Below, one piece after another: positions 1-12,889 of a DNA stretch of 64,000 nt. This DNA is from Hypomyces perniciosus (Eukaryota > Ascomycota > Sordariomycetes > Hypocreales > Hypocreaceae): the NCBI GenBank assembly GCA_008477525.1, contig SPDT01000003.1:2852001-2916000 (forward strand). Direction: 5' to 3'. Under the pieces are notes generated by a model. It worked only from the letters and a program-made list of their open reading frames with translations. It searched no databases and was not told the origin of the DNA. A program made the translations under genes and the position numbers. Position 1 is the first letter of the stretch, and each line of letters opens with the position of its first letter.

Positions 1-3000
1 GCGAGGATTCCGGGATAATCTCGTATTTGTGAACCATGAGGAGAACGAAGTTGAGATGGTTGGTGTTCCGGACTGGAGAGATTCCTTTTCCCCTTCCTCC
101 AAACAGAATACGTTCGAGGCCAAGATGACGCTGAAATGCGTACGCTATCTTGGGCAGCAGGGCTACAGAACGGACAATATTGCCGTATTGACACCCTACC
201 TCGGTCAGCTACGTCTGCTCCTCGATGAGCTTGGGAAGGAGAATGACCCGGTATTGAACGATCTCGACTCCTGGGATTTGGTCCGTGCAGGATTGATGCC
301 AGTCGCAACTGCCAATTTGGGCAAACCTCGCATCAGGATATCTACGATAGGTAAGCTGTACAGTTTTACTATACTAAGGAACCTCTCTTCAAGACGTCTC
401 TGATATGAAACAGATAGTTTTCAAGGAGATGAAAGTGATATAGTCGTAATTTCCTTGACACGGAGCAACGCTCGAGGGGACATTGGTTTCATGGCCTCAC
501 CCGAGCGGTTGAACGTTCTTCTCTCTCGGGCACGAGACGCTCTTATTCTCATTGGTAACGCAGAGACATTCATGGGATCTTGTAAAGGGGGGGATTTATG
601 GCGCCGCTTCATGGACATGCTTAAGGCTGGGAATCATATCTATGACGGGATTCCTGTCAAATGCGAGCGTCACAACAACCGTGTTGCGCTTTTGCACGAC
701 CCAGAAGAGTTTGACAGAGAATGTCCGGATGGAGGATGCACAGAACCATGGTGAGTATTGACCCCAATCGGCGTCCCTAAGTTATTAGTTAACAAGAAGT
801 GTATAGTGGCACGATGCTAAGCTGCAGGATCCATGCGTGTCCGCAGTATTGCCATCAGCACTACGACCACTCGAAAATGGTCTGTGAAAGAGTAGTAGAA
901 TTCAGATGCCCCCGCAACCATGTGGAGCGACGTAAATGCCACCAATCCCAGTCGTCAACATGTCGACAGTGCGAGCTTGACGATCAGAGGCGGCAAAAGG
1001 ACCTGGAGGCTGAGTTCAAGATGCAAGAGAGGCGCATCCAGTCGCAGATAGGGCATGCTGAAGAGATGGCCAAACTCGAGCGCCAAATACGTACTGCTAG
1101 GGAACAGGCCGCCGAGAACAGAACAGCCGTGGAGCGATCCCGCGCCCTTGAGCAGAAGAAACATGAACTCGATACTACGAAGAAGCTCGAACAATTGAGC
1201 CAGGTGGTGGACAGCGGCCACATCTATGCTGCACCAACTTCGACTGCAGATCGAACAACGGTCTTGAAGGTTGTGGATAGAACAGCCCAACCTATCGAAA
1301 AAGGAGAGAATGCGTCGAGTGAGTCCACACAGGAGCACGACCCGAAGAGCCCATCCGAGGCTGAGTGGGAGCGACAAAAGCGAGTCGACAACGCTGCCAA
1401 TGACGCAATCGACAGCGTCATGAGCCTTACTGGGCTTGAAGAGGTCAAGGCCACCATATTGAGCATAAAGTCTAAGATGGAGACCGTCGCAAGGCAGGGA
1501 ACAGATATGAAGAAGGAACGGCTGGGGGTGGTTATGCTTGGAAACCCTGGGACGGGTGAGTCATGTGAATTTGTGTCTGTTATACTCTTGCTAACCTCTA
1601 CCAGGGAAAACAACAGTTGCACGTCTATATGCGCAATTTCTCACGTCCATTAATGCACTTCCAGGGCACGAGTTCGTTGAGATCAGTGGATCTAGCCTTG
1701 CCGGCGAAGGGGTAACCGGAGCTAAAAAGAAGATTGATGCCATCATGAGCGCTGGTGGAGGTGCCTTCTTCCTGGATGAAGCCTATCAACTGTCCTCCGG
1801 TAACAGCCCTGGAGGAAAAGCTGTGTTGGACTTCCTTTTGGCGGAAATTGAAGGAAAATTGGGGAAAATTATCTTCATTCTGGCTGGTTATAGAAAGGAG
1901 ATGGAAACTTTCTTCGAGCACAACCCGGGCTTTGACAGCCGCATGCCTCATCGCCTCGACTTTGTTGACTATTCACATACAGACCTACTTAAGATACTTG
2001 GTCGAATGGTCGAGAAAAAATATAGAGGGCAGGCAAAGCTTGAAGGTGGGTCAGACGGCCTGTACGCTCGAATCCTCAGTCGACGCGTTGGAAGAGGTCG
2101 AGGCAGCCAAGGGTACGGAAACGTACGTGCGCTTGAGAATGCCTGGGCGAAAGTGACGGAGCGGCAAGCTGTACGTCTGCATCAAGAGCGTACGGCTGGA
2201 GAGACACCGAACGACTTCGCATTCACAAGAGAAGACTTGATCGGACCCGAGCCTCACCGGGCTATCCAGCAGAGTGATGCATGGAAAACATTGCATCAGT
2301 TGATCGGACTGCATGGGGTAAAGGAATCGATTAAGGCGATGGTCGATCGAATAGGGCTTAACTACCAGCGAGAGCTCGAGGAGAAGCCCCTAATTGAAGT
2401 GAGTCTAAATCGCATTTTTCTAGGCTCACCTGGCACGGGAAAGACGACAGTTGGGAGGTTATACGGGTCCATCTTGGCGGGCCTAGGTTTGCTCTCGAAG
2501 CGTGACGGTAAGTGTTCAATGTTGTGACGCATCTATGCTTTGGGTGACCATGTTTGTCGCCCCTCAACCTACGATCACTGATACACCGTGTAGTTGTTTT
2601 CAAGGACCCAGCAGATTTTGTTGGCAGTGTCCTTGGAGAATCCGAAAGGAACACGAAGGCAATCTTGAAAGCGTCACAGGGAAAAGTCCTAATAATAGAC
2701 GAGGCATACATGCTATACCCCGGTGGCAAGGGAAAAAACGCAGACATTTACAAGACCGCTGTGATTGATACGATAGTCGCCGAAGTCCAAAGCACCCCAG
2801 GAGAAGATCGATGTGTCCTTTTGTTGGGTTACAAAGAGCAGATGGAAGAGATGCTCGAGAACTCCAATCCAGGTCTTGCCAGGCGCTTCCCACTTAACTC
2901 CGCATTTCAGTTCGACGATTTCAGCGATAAGGAGCTTCTTGAGATTCTGGAACAGAAACTCAGGAAACAGGGGCTTTCGGCTACAGAAGAGGCTGAGAAG

Positions 3001-4736
3001 GTTGCTATAGGGCTGCTGTGTCGGGCCAGGGACCGTCCCAATTTCGGCAACGCTGGTGAAGTGGAAAACCTGATCTCCCGAGCCAAGGAACGTGAGCAGA
3101 TGCGTCATATGTCCGCTGGTTCAGTCAGAGAGTGTTCCGATATTGTTTTCCAACCGCAAGATTTCGATGAGAACTTTAATCGGACTGAAACTTCCGCGGC
3201 CGCTTGCCAGAGGCTTTTCACTGATATTGTGGGTTGCGAGAAGCTCATCAAGAAGCTCGAAGCCTACCGAAAAATCGCCATCACCATGAGAGCCCGAAAT
3301 AAAGACCCTCGTGAGTATATTCCATTCAGCTTCATCTTCAAGGGCCCTCCAGGTATGCTACCATATCTTTATCAGTCTCTGGCGATGTGGTTGTACTGAC
3401 TTTCTTAGGTACGGGAAAGACCATGGTTGCCCGCAAGATGGCAGAACTATTTTACGAGATTGGAATTTTGCCCACGAAAGAATACTCCGAATGTTCCGCA
3501 TCTGACCTTATCGCCCAGTTCGTTGGCCAGAGTGCGCCAAAGACTAAAGACGCGTTGAGATCTGCGCTAGGCAGAGTTCTGTTCGTGGATGAGGCCTACC
3601 GCTTGCGGGATGGCGAGTTTGGAAGAGAAGCTGTTAACGAACTGGTTGACTGCTTGACCAAACCGCAGTTCATGGGTAAATTAGTTGTCATTCTTGCAGG
3701 GTATACGGAAGACATCAATTCGCTTCTCACGATCAACCCGGGACTATCGAGCCGCTTCCCTGAAGAGGTTATCTTCGAAAACATGAAGCCGCTTGAGTGT
3801 CTGGCCCTCTTGGAACGCCAATTGCTCAAGCGCGGTGTGGAAGTCGATCAGGACGTCAGACACTCCGCTTCTGAACAATGCGGCGAACTGAGCTCCCTTT
3901 TCCACGAGCTGTCAAGCCTTCCGTCATGGGGTAACGGGCGCGATATTACAACTCTTGCAAGAACGATAGCTGGCGCTGCGTTCGAGCGCGCGGACACATC
4001 CTGTCCCTCTGTGATTGTGAAGATGGGGGATATCTTGCTGGAAGTCAAGTCTATGCTGCACGACCAAAGAGCTCGGAGCGCCGTGAAGATGGAGATGGCA
4101 CCAGAATCGCGTACGGATTCTGGCATCTTTGAGAGCCATAGGTTGGCAACGAGCCAACTAGCACCGCCAGATATTGCCGCGCCAACAGCTCCACCGACAA
4201 ACGCGGTCGAAGAAGCACCAAATGTCGAAGCTGAAAGCATTGACAGTGGCTCAGACATTGCCGGTGTGCCAATGCGGGACCAGGGCGTGTCTGATGAAGT
4301 CTGGCAGCAACTCCAGCAAGATGCCAGAGCCAATGAACTCGCGGACAAGGAGATGCAAGAAAACATCGCTGTCTGGGAGCGTAAAGTTCAATGTTTCGAT
4401 AAAGATGAAGAAACGAGCAAGCAGGTCTTGCGCGAGCTGGGGAGGGCCGTGGCTGGGACAGAGAACAATGTGGATAAGGAAGATGAATTGAAACGGAGGC
4501 ATGAAGAGGAGAGAATTCACAATCTCGCTATCAAGCGTGCTCGCGAAGAAGCTGAAGCGAAATTGCAAAAGGCAAGTGAAGAAGCAGAGAGGAAACGGCG
4601 TGCAGAGGCGCAAGCTCAGACGAGATTGAGGGCCATGGGCGTTTGTCCAGTGGGGTTTCGCTGGATCAGACAGGGTTCTGGGTACAGATGCGCAGGAGGC
4701 TCTCACTTTGTTTCGAATGCTGCTCTTGGGATCTGA
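1..4736 (+). CDS. NFX1-type SF1 helicase fused to three CbxX/CfxQ AAA modules (5' partial)
   Basis: The gene begins before the window. The first exons carry the end of an Upf1/NFX1-type SF1 helicase core: motif V-like FQGDESDIVVISLTRSN and motif VI LNVLLSRAR. A Cys/His-rich zinc-binding stretch follows (about 730-970), then a Glu/Arg-rich coiled coil (about 970-1240). Three AAA modules come next, with Walker A motifs GNPGTGKTT, GSPGTGKTT and GPPGTGKT and Walker B motifs FFLDEA, LIIDEA and LFVDEA. A second coiled coil precedes the C-terminus. Introns that restore the frame: 351-413, 751-806, 1556-1604, 2508-2593 and 3353-3408. NFX1/ZNFX1-type helicases act on RNA and in small-RNA pathways in other eukaryotes; the CbxX-type AAA modules suggest a remodelling ATPase. 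The actual substrate here is unknown. It ends 236 bp from the convergent Argonaute gene. Confidence 0.9.
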
Positions 4737-4972
4737 AGACGCCGTTGACATTTTCTCTTTATGCGTTTCATACCTCTGGTTGTTCTGCCTGTCCTGTCAT
4801 TGGGGCCGGGATGATCTCTACGGGCTGATTGACATTCTTGGTCAGGTATCATGATAGCCAAATCACAAGTTTTATTGGTAATCAATCTGATCGTATCGAA
4901 AGTACAACAATGCCGCCATGACAAACTAAACGCGAGCTCATGAGGTAACTTTTGATCATCCAGGGTAACTCG

Positions 4973-7900
4973 TCAGATGTAGAACATGCGATCCCGCACT
5001 CTATCGTGTATCCGCACGAGGCTGGGATCCGGGCCAGTGATCGTGGTGTCGCCTGCCACACTGGACCCGGGGCTGAAGAAGTCACTCAAGTAGCATCGAG
5101 CCCTGTAACATACGAGATCCGCGTAATAAGCGGGCGGGCAGATACTCACGGCCTTGGTGGCCCTTCCAAAGAGATAGCAGAAGTTGTGCATAAGATCCTC
5201 GACAACGTCTGCAGCGTTCTGAAAAGGTAGCACCACCTTTCTTGGCCGGAAAATCTCGTCGATCACGGTGAAATAATGGGCGGGACGCGCGGTTCCTTGA
5301 AGTGCAGTATGAGCTTGTAAAAAGAAGTCCCAATTCCTGGCCTCGGTTACTCCGCGATCGACAACGGTACCGTTTTGCGGGTTGGAGGAGCGGTCGGCAT
5401 CCTCCTTTCTTTCTGGATAGAACCGCGTGTTATGGCGTTTCCCGACAATGATGATGGTCAAGTGAGGGAGGCCCTGCTTTGTGGCTTGCGCAGTGTACAA
5501 CTCTTTGCATGCGCTGCGGAGCGCCGGCAGTTCTTGGTCAAGAACCCGATCGTATTCTCCTTCTGATACGCCATCCCTGCACACAAGGATGTTGTCGGGA
5601 TAGGTGCCATTGTGTTTCTTCCACAACTGGAGGCGAGACTTCAACATGCTGTCCAGGCCAGATACCATTTCTTGCTGGGCGGCCTGGATCCGCAAATCCG
5701 CCGGCCACTGTGCAAACCACCCGTCAACTGAAGCTACAATGCCGGCCACGCTGGGTGCTCTCGACGAAGATCCGGGAGAAGGATGAGTAACGTCAATACC
5801 AACCACCATGGTCTTGCCTTCGGACAGTATCCCCAGCTTGGATCTATCCAGATACTGATTTCGCCCGCCCAGTTTCAGATTCACCTTGAGGCCCACGTTT
5901 GCGTGGTACTGCACATTCGCCCGCGCAAACTTTTCCGCGACCACGCAGACGTTGAGAAGTCCCCTTTTGATGTCGCATGCGTACTTTACGCGGTTGTAGA
6001 TGATGGAATCTTCAGAAGGCAGAATAACCAGGAGAAACTCTGGCGGCGTCAGATTGCTGGAGAACCGATGAATTGCCATGTCAATTTCCGATTCGGCGTC
6101 GTCTGGGTTCACAGCTATGTGAAGACCGCGGACACAATCAGCCGCAGCAATTCCGAGATTTCGGAGCGTTGTCGTGAAGGCGTTCAATGACTGCTTCAAC
6201 TCCGTATCGTTACTCCAGCAATCGGTCGACCCTTTAAACGATATCCAAAGATACGTCCAGCGACGCAACTCCGTCTTGGTGCTGAATTGAACAGACTGCA
6301 TGTTCCAGCTCCCGAATCTGGTATTGACGACTTTGCCACCACCATATTTTACATCTGGGCAGCCCAGAACACGGCCAGGTACGGCAAGCAGCCTGGGAGA
6401 GGCGCTAATTCCGAAAGCATCCTTCTAAGATCAGCATTCTGCTAGAATAGGAGGCGTAAGATGGCTCACAAGCGTGGGGCACGCAGGATGTATTCCTAAT
6501 GTCTGCACCCCGGAAGTGACAATCGATTGCGCATTTTGAGCGGGCTTGCGCACCGCAAACCGTATCATTTGTTGCACCTGAGATGGAGCCAATTGCGAAT
6601 TTGCGGGCTGGCCGGGCAGCACCACACAAACTTCTGGGGGCAGATACGAGGGGTTTTGCTGACTGCCCACGTTAACAACGGGCAGCTTGGTGTCTCGAAT
6701 GTTGATGGCGTAAGCTTCAAGCCTATTAGCAGTCATATTCTGAAACACTCAGCGAGAGAGAGCTTACTGTTCTTGAAGTGGTCATAGACGCTGATGTATC
6801 GTCCCCCAGAAGGAGGCGTAGGGCCCGACTTTGGAGCCTTCTTTTTCCTCCGGGCTGTTTGACTGGGTCCCGGTTCTGTCCCAGTGGCATCTGCTACGAA
6901 GAATTGGACGTCCTTAGGCCCGGCACCGAAGTGAGGGACTATCGGCGGATGTTCTTGACCCTGACCGTCGTCGCGTGTTGCCAGTCCTCGTATCACCTTT
7001 ATTCTTTTGAGAGTGTCGCCAAGCTTGTTTTTCCTGACGATGTGGGTGACGTTGACGGAGAGCCTTTTCACAAACTTTGCCAATCTCGCCATGTTTGAGC
7101 GATTCGCTGCCATGTATTCAACCATCAACCTATCGAGAGGGCAGTCGTTATAGAATGCTGCGTTCTTCACCTGAATGTTAATGAGAATGCGCGCGGTGGC
7201 CGCACGCACGCTGATGAAGAATCCGCGGATTGCCAAAAGTCCAGCGCCAAGGCTGGCCTTGTCTGGTGTAGCCAAGTCAAAGTGTCGATTCGCGCCGACG
7301 GAGGCAATCCGCGAAGCTGACTTCGCATCATGGCCCAAAACAATATTAAGCGCCTGGAGGATTTCTTCCTTGGATCCAAACAACGTGCCGAAATTGGTCG
7401 AGGTGAGATAATTTGTGAGCTCGGACACCGTGAGCGCTCCGGTAGGCTGAAGACGGATCCGATATCTCCTTGCGTTTGGTGCAGCGTCGTCTTCATCCTC
7501 GGCCTTGTACTGTATAATATATCCTTCTTCCTCAACATCAAGCTCGTCCTTGCTCACAAGATTAGACTTGAAGTCTGTTGCAATGCTGTGTCCATATTGA
7601 GGGAAATGTTCTTGTAATAATAGTTGGACAATCCTCTTGGCCTTCTTGCCCGTGGGCGGTCTCCCACCCTGCTCTGGCAATATTTCAATGCTGTAGCGGA
7701 AAAGCAGCAGATCACCATGGAACACCAAATGCAAATGATTCGTCCACAGCACGATCTCCCTTCCCCGACTGCCGAAGCCTGGACGCTGAGGATATCGACG
7801 GTCTAGCTCCAGCTGTGTTTTCTTGGCCGCAGATTTGACGGAACTCTCGACGTCGTTTTCGATGCGCATGACGTGCATCTCGGGTTGAGCAGGGCGACCA

Positions 7901-8175
7901 TTCTGGCTGGAAGATGATGACTGCTTAGCCCCCGAGAACGGAACCGATCGCATGGTAGGATCTTACCTGAAGATTTGAACTTCAACCGGGCCGCCGCGGC
8001 CTCTACCACCGCCTCGGCCTCTACCACCGCCTCTTCCTCGACCTCTCCCAGTAGCTTGTTGACCATGTGGACCCGCTGCGGTATGTGAGGGAAGGGGGAA
8101 TTCTCCGCCTCGACCACGACCACGACTGGCTCCCCTGCCACGTCCACGGCCACGAGTAGACTGATCGTCGGACAT
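4973..8175 (-). CDS. Argonaute (QDE-2-like), slicer-competent
   Basis: Reconstructed with three introns (7907-7966, 6715-6767, 6425-6469), each with a branch-like CTAAG/CTAAT/CTGAT. They join to a 1014-residue protein, the usual fungal Argonaute size. The N-terminus is an RGG/GRG-rich disordered tail after MSDDQSTRGRG. The N, linker, PAZ, MID and PIWI regions follow; the MID entry is recognisable from LPVVNVG and YLPPEVCVV. The PIWI catalytic tetrad is intact: Asp in GIDVTHPS, Glu in the SEGEYD loop, Asp in VCRDGVSEG and His in TARPAHY. It should load small RNAs and cut complementary RNA in quelling-type silencing. I chose Met at 8175 because the GRG tail begins there; an in-frame Met at 8277 is possible. 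An early-terminating alternative frame around 7960 is removed by the first intron. Confidence 0.93.
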
Positions 8176-9718
8176 TTCAGAATACCTATACAGCTCTTCA
8201 TCCAAGGTTGTAGACTGTGAAGTTTGCAGAACGGTAGGCTCCAAGGCATGATGGTCATAGATTCTACGTTGAATCACTCATGGCCTCCACCCCGCATGAC
8301 GTATAAATATGATCATCGCCTCTTTACCACAACGTAGATATTATATCGAGTCTTGGTAAGTGATGCGATCAATCTCGGCCACATGTCTGCGAGGGTCAAA
8401 TGCGAACAAGGGTCATCCACGCGTCATAACGTCCTGACCTTCTCTAGGAATTGCACCTAGCCAAAGTTTTGTTTTCGCACATGATGATTTCATTTGCAAC
8501 GTGTATACCTTCTCGTCTGTGCCCTTGGTTCAAACGATCCTCAGTCTTCATTCAAGAACAGAGAGCCCTTGGGTATGTAGCAGCCACCATAAGTAGACAC
8601 CCACCAAGCAGCAAAGGTACCTATCATTGGGACATGTTAGATTTGGGTGAATGGGTCATCCACTTCTGCCCAGAACTCGCCTTCGACAGGGCCCAGCTCG
8701 GCGAAACCCAGCAACCCATGTCCAATTCTCTCTTTGCTCTTGCTCAAATCTTCACCTTCTTCTTGTTCCATCGATAGATCAATTATAGAGCATGGAGATC
8801 ATCACTGGGCACGAGGCTGGGCTTTCACTCAACAATGTAGTGTATTTTCCCGCCAATCGTCTCCTCATCAATGATGCGGCCAACTTCCCATTCCTCTGAA
8901 GATGTGCAACCATCACTACAATCAAGGCACTGGCAGTGATAAGGAAGAGAAGGGGAAAGAACAATCCCTCTTCTTTAACGAAGCAATGCATGGCATAGAA
9001 CCCATATTTTGTTTTCTGTGATGTTTCTGTCCCGCAGCTGCTAACCTCCCTGCGAGTGGACATGTGCGAGGTGATGGTCCCGAATGATAAATCTGCAGCA
9101 CGTACCTTTCGGGTCTCCTTTATGGTCGGGTCTTGACACGAACTTTCAAGGCATAGAGAGTGGAGAGAGCGACAAGACCTGACAGGCCTGGTACGTATAG
9201 AGAGGGTCCACTAGACGACAAGAGTGCATCGTATCCACCTTTTCTGCGAAGCTTTGAAAGGTGTCGCAAAAAAAGTGGATTGTCGTAAGACCTGGACTTC
9301 AGCTTCCAACAAACGGACCTAGACGACCAAATCATAGTATGTGAGGCAAGCCAACCGGCTACCAGGGGGAAGAGTTTTTGCTTCTTTTAGCAAGAGTCGG
9401 AGCGGCAACGAATGGGGGCAGCGAATGGAGGCAGTGACATAATAGTTCGTATTGGAGTTTGCTTTCAAATTTATTTAGCAGGTATTGCTAGGCAGTAAGC
9501 CAGCGACAGAGCTTTGACCCATAAACCCACTGAAGCGAAAGGTTACTAATAGGCAAATCCTGGTGATGGGGATCAAGTAGGACAGTCTGCCACTGTAATG
9601 CCTAGCCGTGTTTCCTTGCGTCCTATATAAGCCGGGCAGAACTACTTATAGCTTTCATTCCCTGGTATCCAATAAGTGAATATTCAGCCAACGGTGTGGA
9701 GCCTTGAATAATTTTCTA
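8176..9718. other. Intergenic region, no gene seen
   Basis: This is the upstream region of the Argonaute gene and of the small gene at 9719. I see only short chance reading frames and no repeats or RNA genes. Confidence 0.5.
9624..9630 (+). promoter_or_regulatory. TATA-box-like motif
   Basis: A TATATAA stretch lies about 95 bp upstream of the ATG at 9719, a plausible position for a core promoter with a short leader. It supports the small downstream ORF being a real gene. Confidence 0.4.
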
Positions 9719-10087
9719 ATGGCTTCCCAATATTCCCAACCGAGATTGGCATCGAGCGTCTACTCAGACTCCTTTGAACTCGAAGAACTTGTCGACAGAC
9801 TATCTGAACAAGCTAAAATTCAACAATTATATGAGATTAAAGCCCTTCAAGATGAGCGGGACGCTATACGGCGTGAGCTGGATGCAAGCCGTTCAGTATG
9901 GAACTCACTCTACCAAATCATGATGGAGTCGGCCGATGTAGCTAGCAAGATGTCTATTGTTTGCAGAGATGCTCAGGTCGCATGGATCGGGAGCGTAAGA
10001 AGTGGCTGGCAAATTGCACTGCCATTTAAGCGAATATTGGCACAATGGCTATACGTTTGGAGAAGAGCAATGCCACCGGTCACGTAG
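9719..10087 (+). CDS. Small hypothetical protein with coiled coil
   Basis: A 122-residue frame starting MASQYSQPRLASS. The middle (residues about 20-65) is rich in Glu, Arg, Leu and Asp in a heptad-like pattern (ELVDRLSEQAKIQ, ALQDERDAIRREL), suggesting a coiled coil. No known domain is recognised. A GTAAG at about 9995 could be a 5' splice site giving a different C-terminus, so the last 30 residues are uncertain. A TATA-like motif lies upstream. The LINE insertion at 10186 lies just beyond the stop and would affect only its 3' flank. Confidence 0.45.
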   Translation: MASQYSQPRLASSVYSDSFELEELVDRLSEQAKIQQLYEIKALQDERDAIRRELDASRSVWNSLYQIMMESADVASKMSIVCRDAQVAWIGSVRSGWQIALPFKRILAQWLYVWRRAMPPVT

Positions 10088-10170
10088 CATATGGCATCAG
10101 AAAGCAATGACAGCTCCCCAAATTTTCAAGTTTGGCCTTGGCGGCCTCGCTTATGTGGTCGTGTCGCGTT

Positions 10171-10185
10171 GCTTGCTGTGTTGTT
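10171..10185. repeat. Target-site duplication of the LINE (left copy)
   Basis: GCTTGCTGTGTTGTT is repeated exactly at 12875-12889. The two 15-bp copies flank the LINE at 10186-12874 and define its ends. Confidence 0.85.
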
Positions 10186-12874
10186 TGTTTTTTTGTTTGT
10201 TTGTTTTATTATTTACGTCCACTAAGTAAACTAGTTACACAAATCCCTTATGGGCAATAGGACGTCAGGAGCCAGCGGCTTACGCCGCTGTTCGCTGAGT
10301 TTCAAGTTACAAAGGAAAAAGGGTCAATCTGGGTAGTGTCAATCTGTTTCTGCCGGGGGAGGGCCGTAGGGGTCCGCTTCCTCCACTAGTTTCTGGAAGG
10401 CCTTGCTTCCTGTAGGTCCGGGTAGATGTGAGAGGGGGGTTTCGCCGGGGGGGATGTCTGGTAGGAAGGGTCTGACCATCCTGCACTCCGCAAAGTGGCC
10501 TTGCCTCCTTGGTTCACCGCACTTACAGACAGACTCCCTGTCGTGTCCGAAGCGTTCGTGGTACTCTTGGAAGTCCCCGTGTCCCGACCTTTCCGCTAGT
10601 AGTCTGTGCAGGATAGGGCGTGGGAGCTTGAGCTCTGGGGGGGAGGCTGGGGCTCCAAGTCCCCATCGTTCGTAGTTTTCTGGGGTGTTGCCGAGCCAGT
10701 TCCGCTCTCTTATCCCCGCCAGTTCTTCTTTGGTCCATCTTCTGATGTGAGTGATTGTAGCCCAGTTTTGTGGCGCAGCGGGAAGAGCCGCCCCTCGTTT
10801 GGCCAGTTGGTCTGCTTGCTCATTGCCTGGGATGTCTTCATGTCCTGGGACCCACGACACGAGGGTCCTGCAGGGTAAGATGCTCTGGGCTAGTTTTTGG
10901 AAGCGGATGTAGGCCCCTTGCATAGAGGGGGGGGGGCTTGCCTAGCAGTCCGTCGACAACCGCCGAGTTTTCCAGGAAGAAGTGTGCTGTTTGAATCGTG
11001 CGGTCTTCCTCTATGCGTCTGGCTACTAGTTCCATGGCCTTCATGGCCCCTTGTGCCTCCACATCATAGACCTCGGCGTTGTTAAGTCGCCCGTAGTCTG
11101 TGGTTGCTCTTGCCTTGTGATATGTGGCCGCTCCCCAGCCCGTGCCCTCCCCGGTTTGGGACCCGTCGGAGTAGGCTAGTATTGTGTGGGGGGGGAGGGT
11201 TTCGATCATTTCCAGGTGTCTTCTTGCTGCCGTTGGTTTATCCAAGCCTTTCAGATCGGGGCCTGGGAGGACGTGGGGGGATTTCTTGGCGTAGATGATG
11301 GGCCTGATGGTTCTGCCCACCAGAGCCGTAGTGCGCTGCAGTCTGGTCCGCGGTAGTCTGGGGGAGTGGTTTGTCGATGCGTTGGCTGATCGGGTGGTCC
11401 CGGTCCAGTCCTGAGAACCTTGCCGCGCTCCTGAGCCGGGCCTGAGCCAAGGCGACGCTGGCCGGGGGAACTCCTGACTCTCTATGCAGGACAGATACGT
11501 TCGTGGTCTTCCAGACCGGGAGGACTGCCCTTGCCGCGGCCTTGAAGGCCTTGTCAATTTTGTTCACCAGTCCGGACACTTCCGTGTTTACCAGCTTAGA
11601 GGGGTCGGTTCGTGATTGTCGTTCGTGCCCCGGCCACCACGCTTCTGCCCCGTACAGGGCAACGGGGAGGACACAGGCCTTCGCAGCTTGTGCCACGGCC
11701 TCGGGGGGTGAACCCTTCCGAGTCTTGTTGAGTGACCTGAGGAAGTTGGAGACTTTGCACGCCTTGCCCGCGAGCTCCTCCACATGTTTTTTGAAGGACA
11801 ATCTCGAGTCGAGGTATACCCCCAGCCACTTGATATCCTTTTTGGGCTGTACTGGCTTTCCTTCCATCATGATTCCTTCATCGTGTCTCTGGCCCCTTGT
11901 GTGGTAGAAGTGCAGCAGTTCCGCTTTAGCATAGTCAAAAGACACCGCATTCTCTGTTCCCCACCCCAGCGTCTCGTCCAGCGCCCACTGCGCAAGGGTG
12001 GCTGTTTCTCTAGTAGACCCGCCCGTGACGAGTATGGCGATGTCGTCGGCGTATCCAAAGCGAGTTTGTTGGTCCCCGAGCCGGAGGATCGGGCTGAAGT
12101 ACAGCATTGATATTATAGGGGAGATGGGGGATCCCTGTGGGGCTCCGCACTTGAGGGCGAGGTCCGGCAGGTTGGTCCCATCTCCTTTGCGGATAGAGGC
12201 CGTCCTGTTGCTCATGAAGGATTCCGCCCATCGTATGAACTGGATGGGCCAACCTTGTTGCCTGAGGCGCAGGACGAGTCTGTTCTTCATGACTATGTCG
12301 AAGGCTCCAGAGATGTCGAGGGTAAGTAGGGTCGCGACCTTGCCCCTGCTCAAGGCGGCTTCGACATCGTGAACCAGGCAGGCAACTAGGTCGTGGCAGC
12401 TCTTTTCGGGAGGGCTCCGAAGTACTGCTTCGGGAGGATTTTATGTTCGAGCGCCAGGAGGGATACCCTCCTAGCGAGTAGTCTCTCAAGGCCTTTTCCC
12501 ACGCAGGATAGCAGCGAGATGGGCCTGAAGGCTTTATGGGTCGTGTAGTCAGGTTTGCTGGGCTTGGGTATGATGGTGACTTCGGCGGTTCTGAAGGGGA
12601 GGGGGTGGTACCCCAGTCTGAGGCAGCCCCTAAAGAGGTTCGTAACAAATTCTTCGATGGCAGGCCACGCGTGGTGGAGGAGGGCAACCGATATGCCGTC
12701 CGCGCCGGGCGCGGTGTTCCCCGCTCCAGTTGTGGCCTTCTTTGCTTCCTCCTTGGAGACTGTATCATCCCAAAGTATTCGAGGGTTTTCCGGTGCTCGG
12801 GGTTCCCAGGGATCCTCGATGTCCTCTTCTGATCCCTTGCGTTGCAGCAGGCGTTCCCCAAGGAAGGCCGCCCG
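10186..12874 (-). mobile_element. 5'-truncated non-LTR retrotransposon (Tad1-like LINE)
   Basis: On the minus strand the element encodes the second half of a reverse transcriptase (AFRPISLLSCVGKGLERL, LTLDISGAFD, catalytic FGYADDIAIL, WLGVYLD). An RNase H domain follows (LAYSDGSQTGEGTGWG and WVPGHEDIPGNEQADQLAK) with a C-terminal Cys/His motif (CKCGEPRRQGHFAEC). The 3' tail at 10186-10215 is an A-rich CAAA-type repeat on the minus strand. A 15-bp target duplication flanks it. The 5' end lies inside the ORF, as is typical of incomplete reverse transcription. The reading frame shifts near 12390, 11360 and 10930; the last two are in runs of identical bases. Base composition is normal, so this copy shows little RIP. 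Confidence 0.9.
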
Positions 12875-12889
12875 GCTTGCTGTGTTGTT
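12875..12889. repeat. Target-site duplication of the LINE (right copy)
   Basis: Exact second copy of the 15-bp sequence at 10171-10185, directly abutting the truncated 5' end of the LINE. Confidence 0.85.

Noticed and set aside
12010..12861. 283-codon minus-strand frame
   Set aside because: Out-of-frame reading of the LINE reverse transcriptase; the real frame carries the RT motifs.
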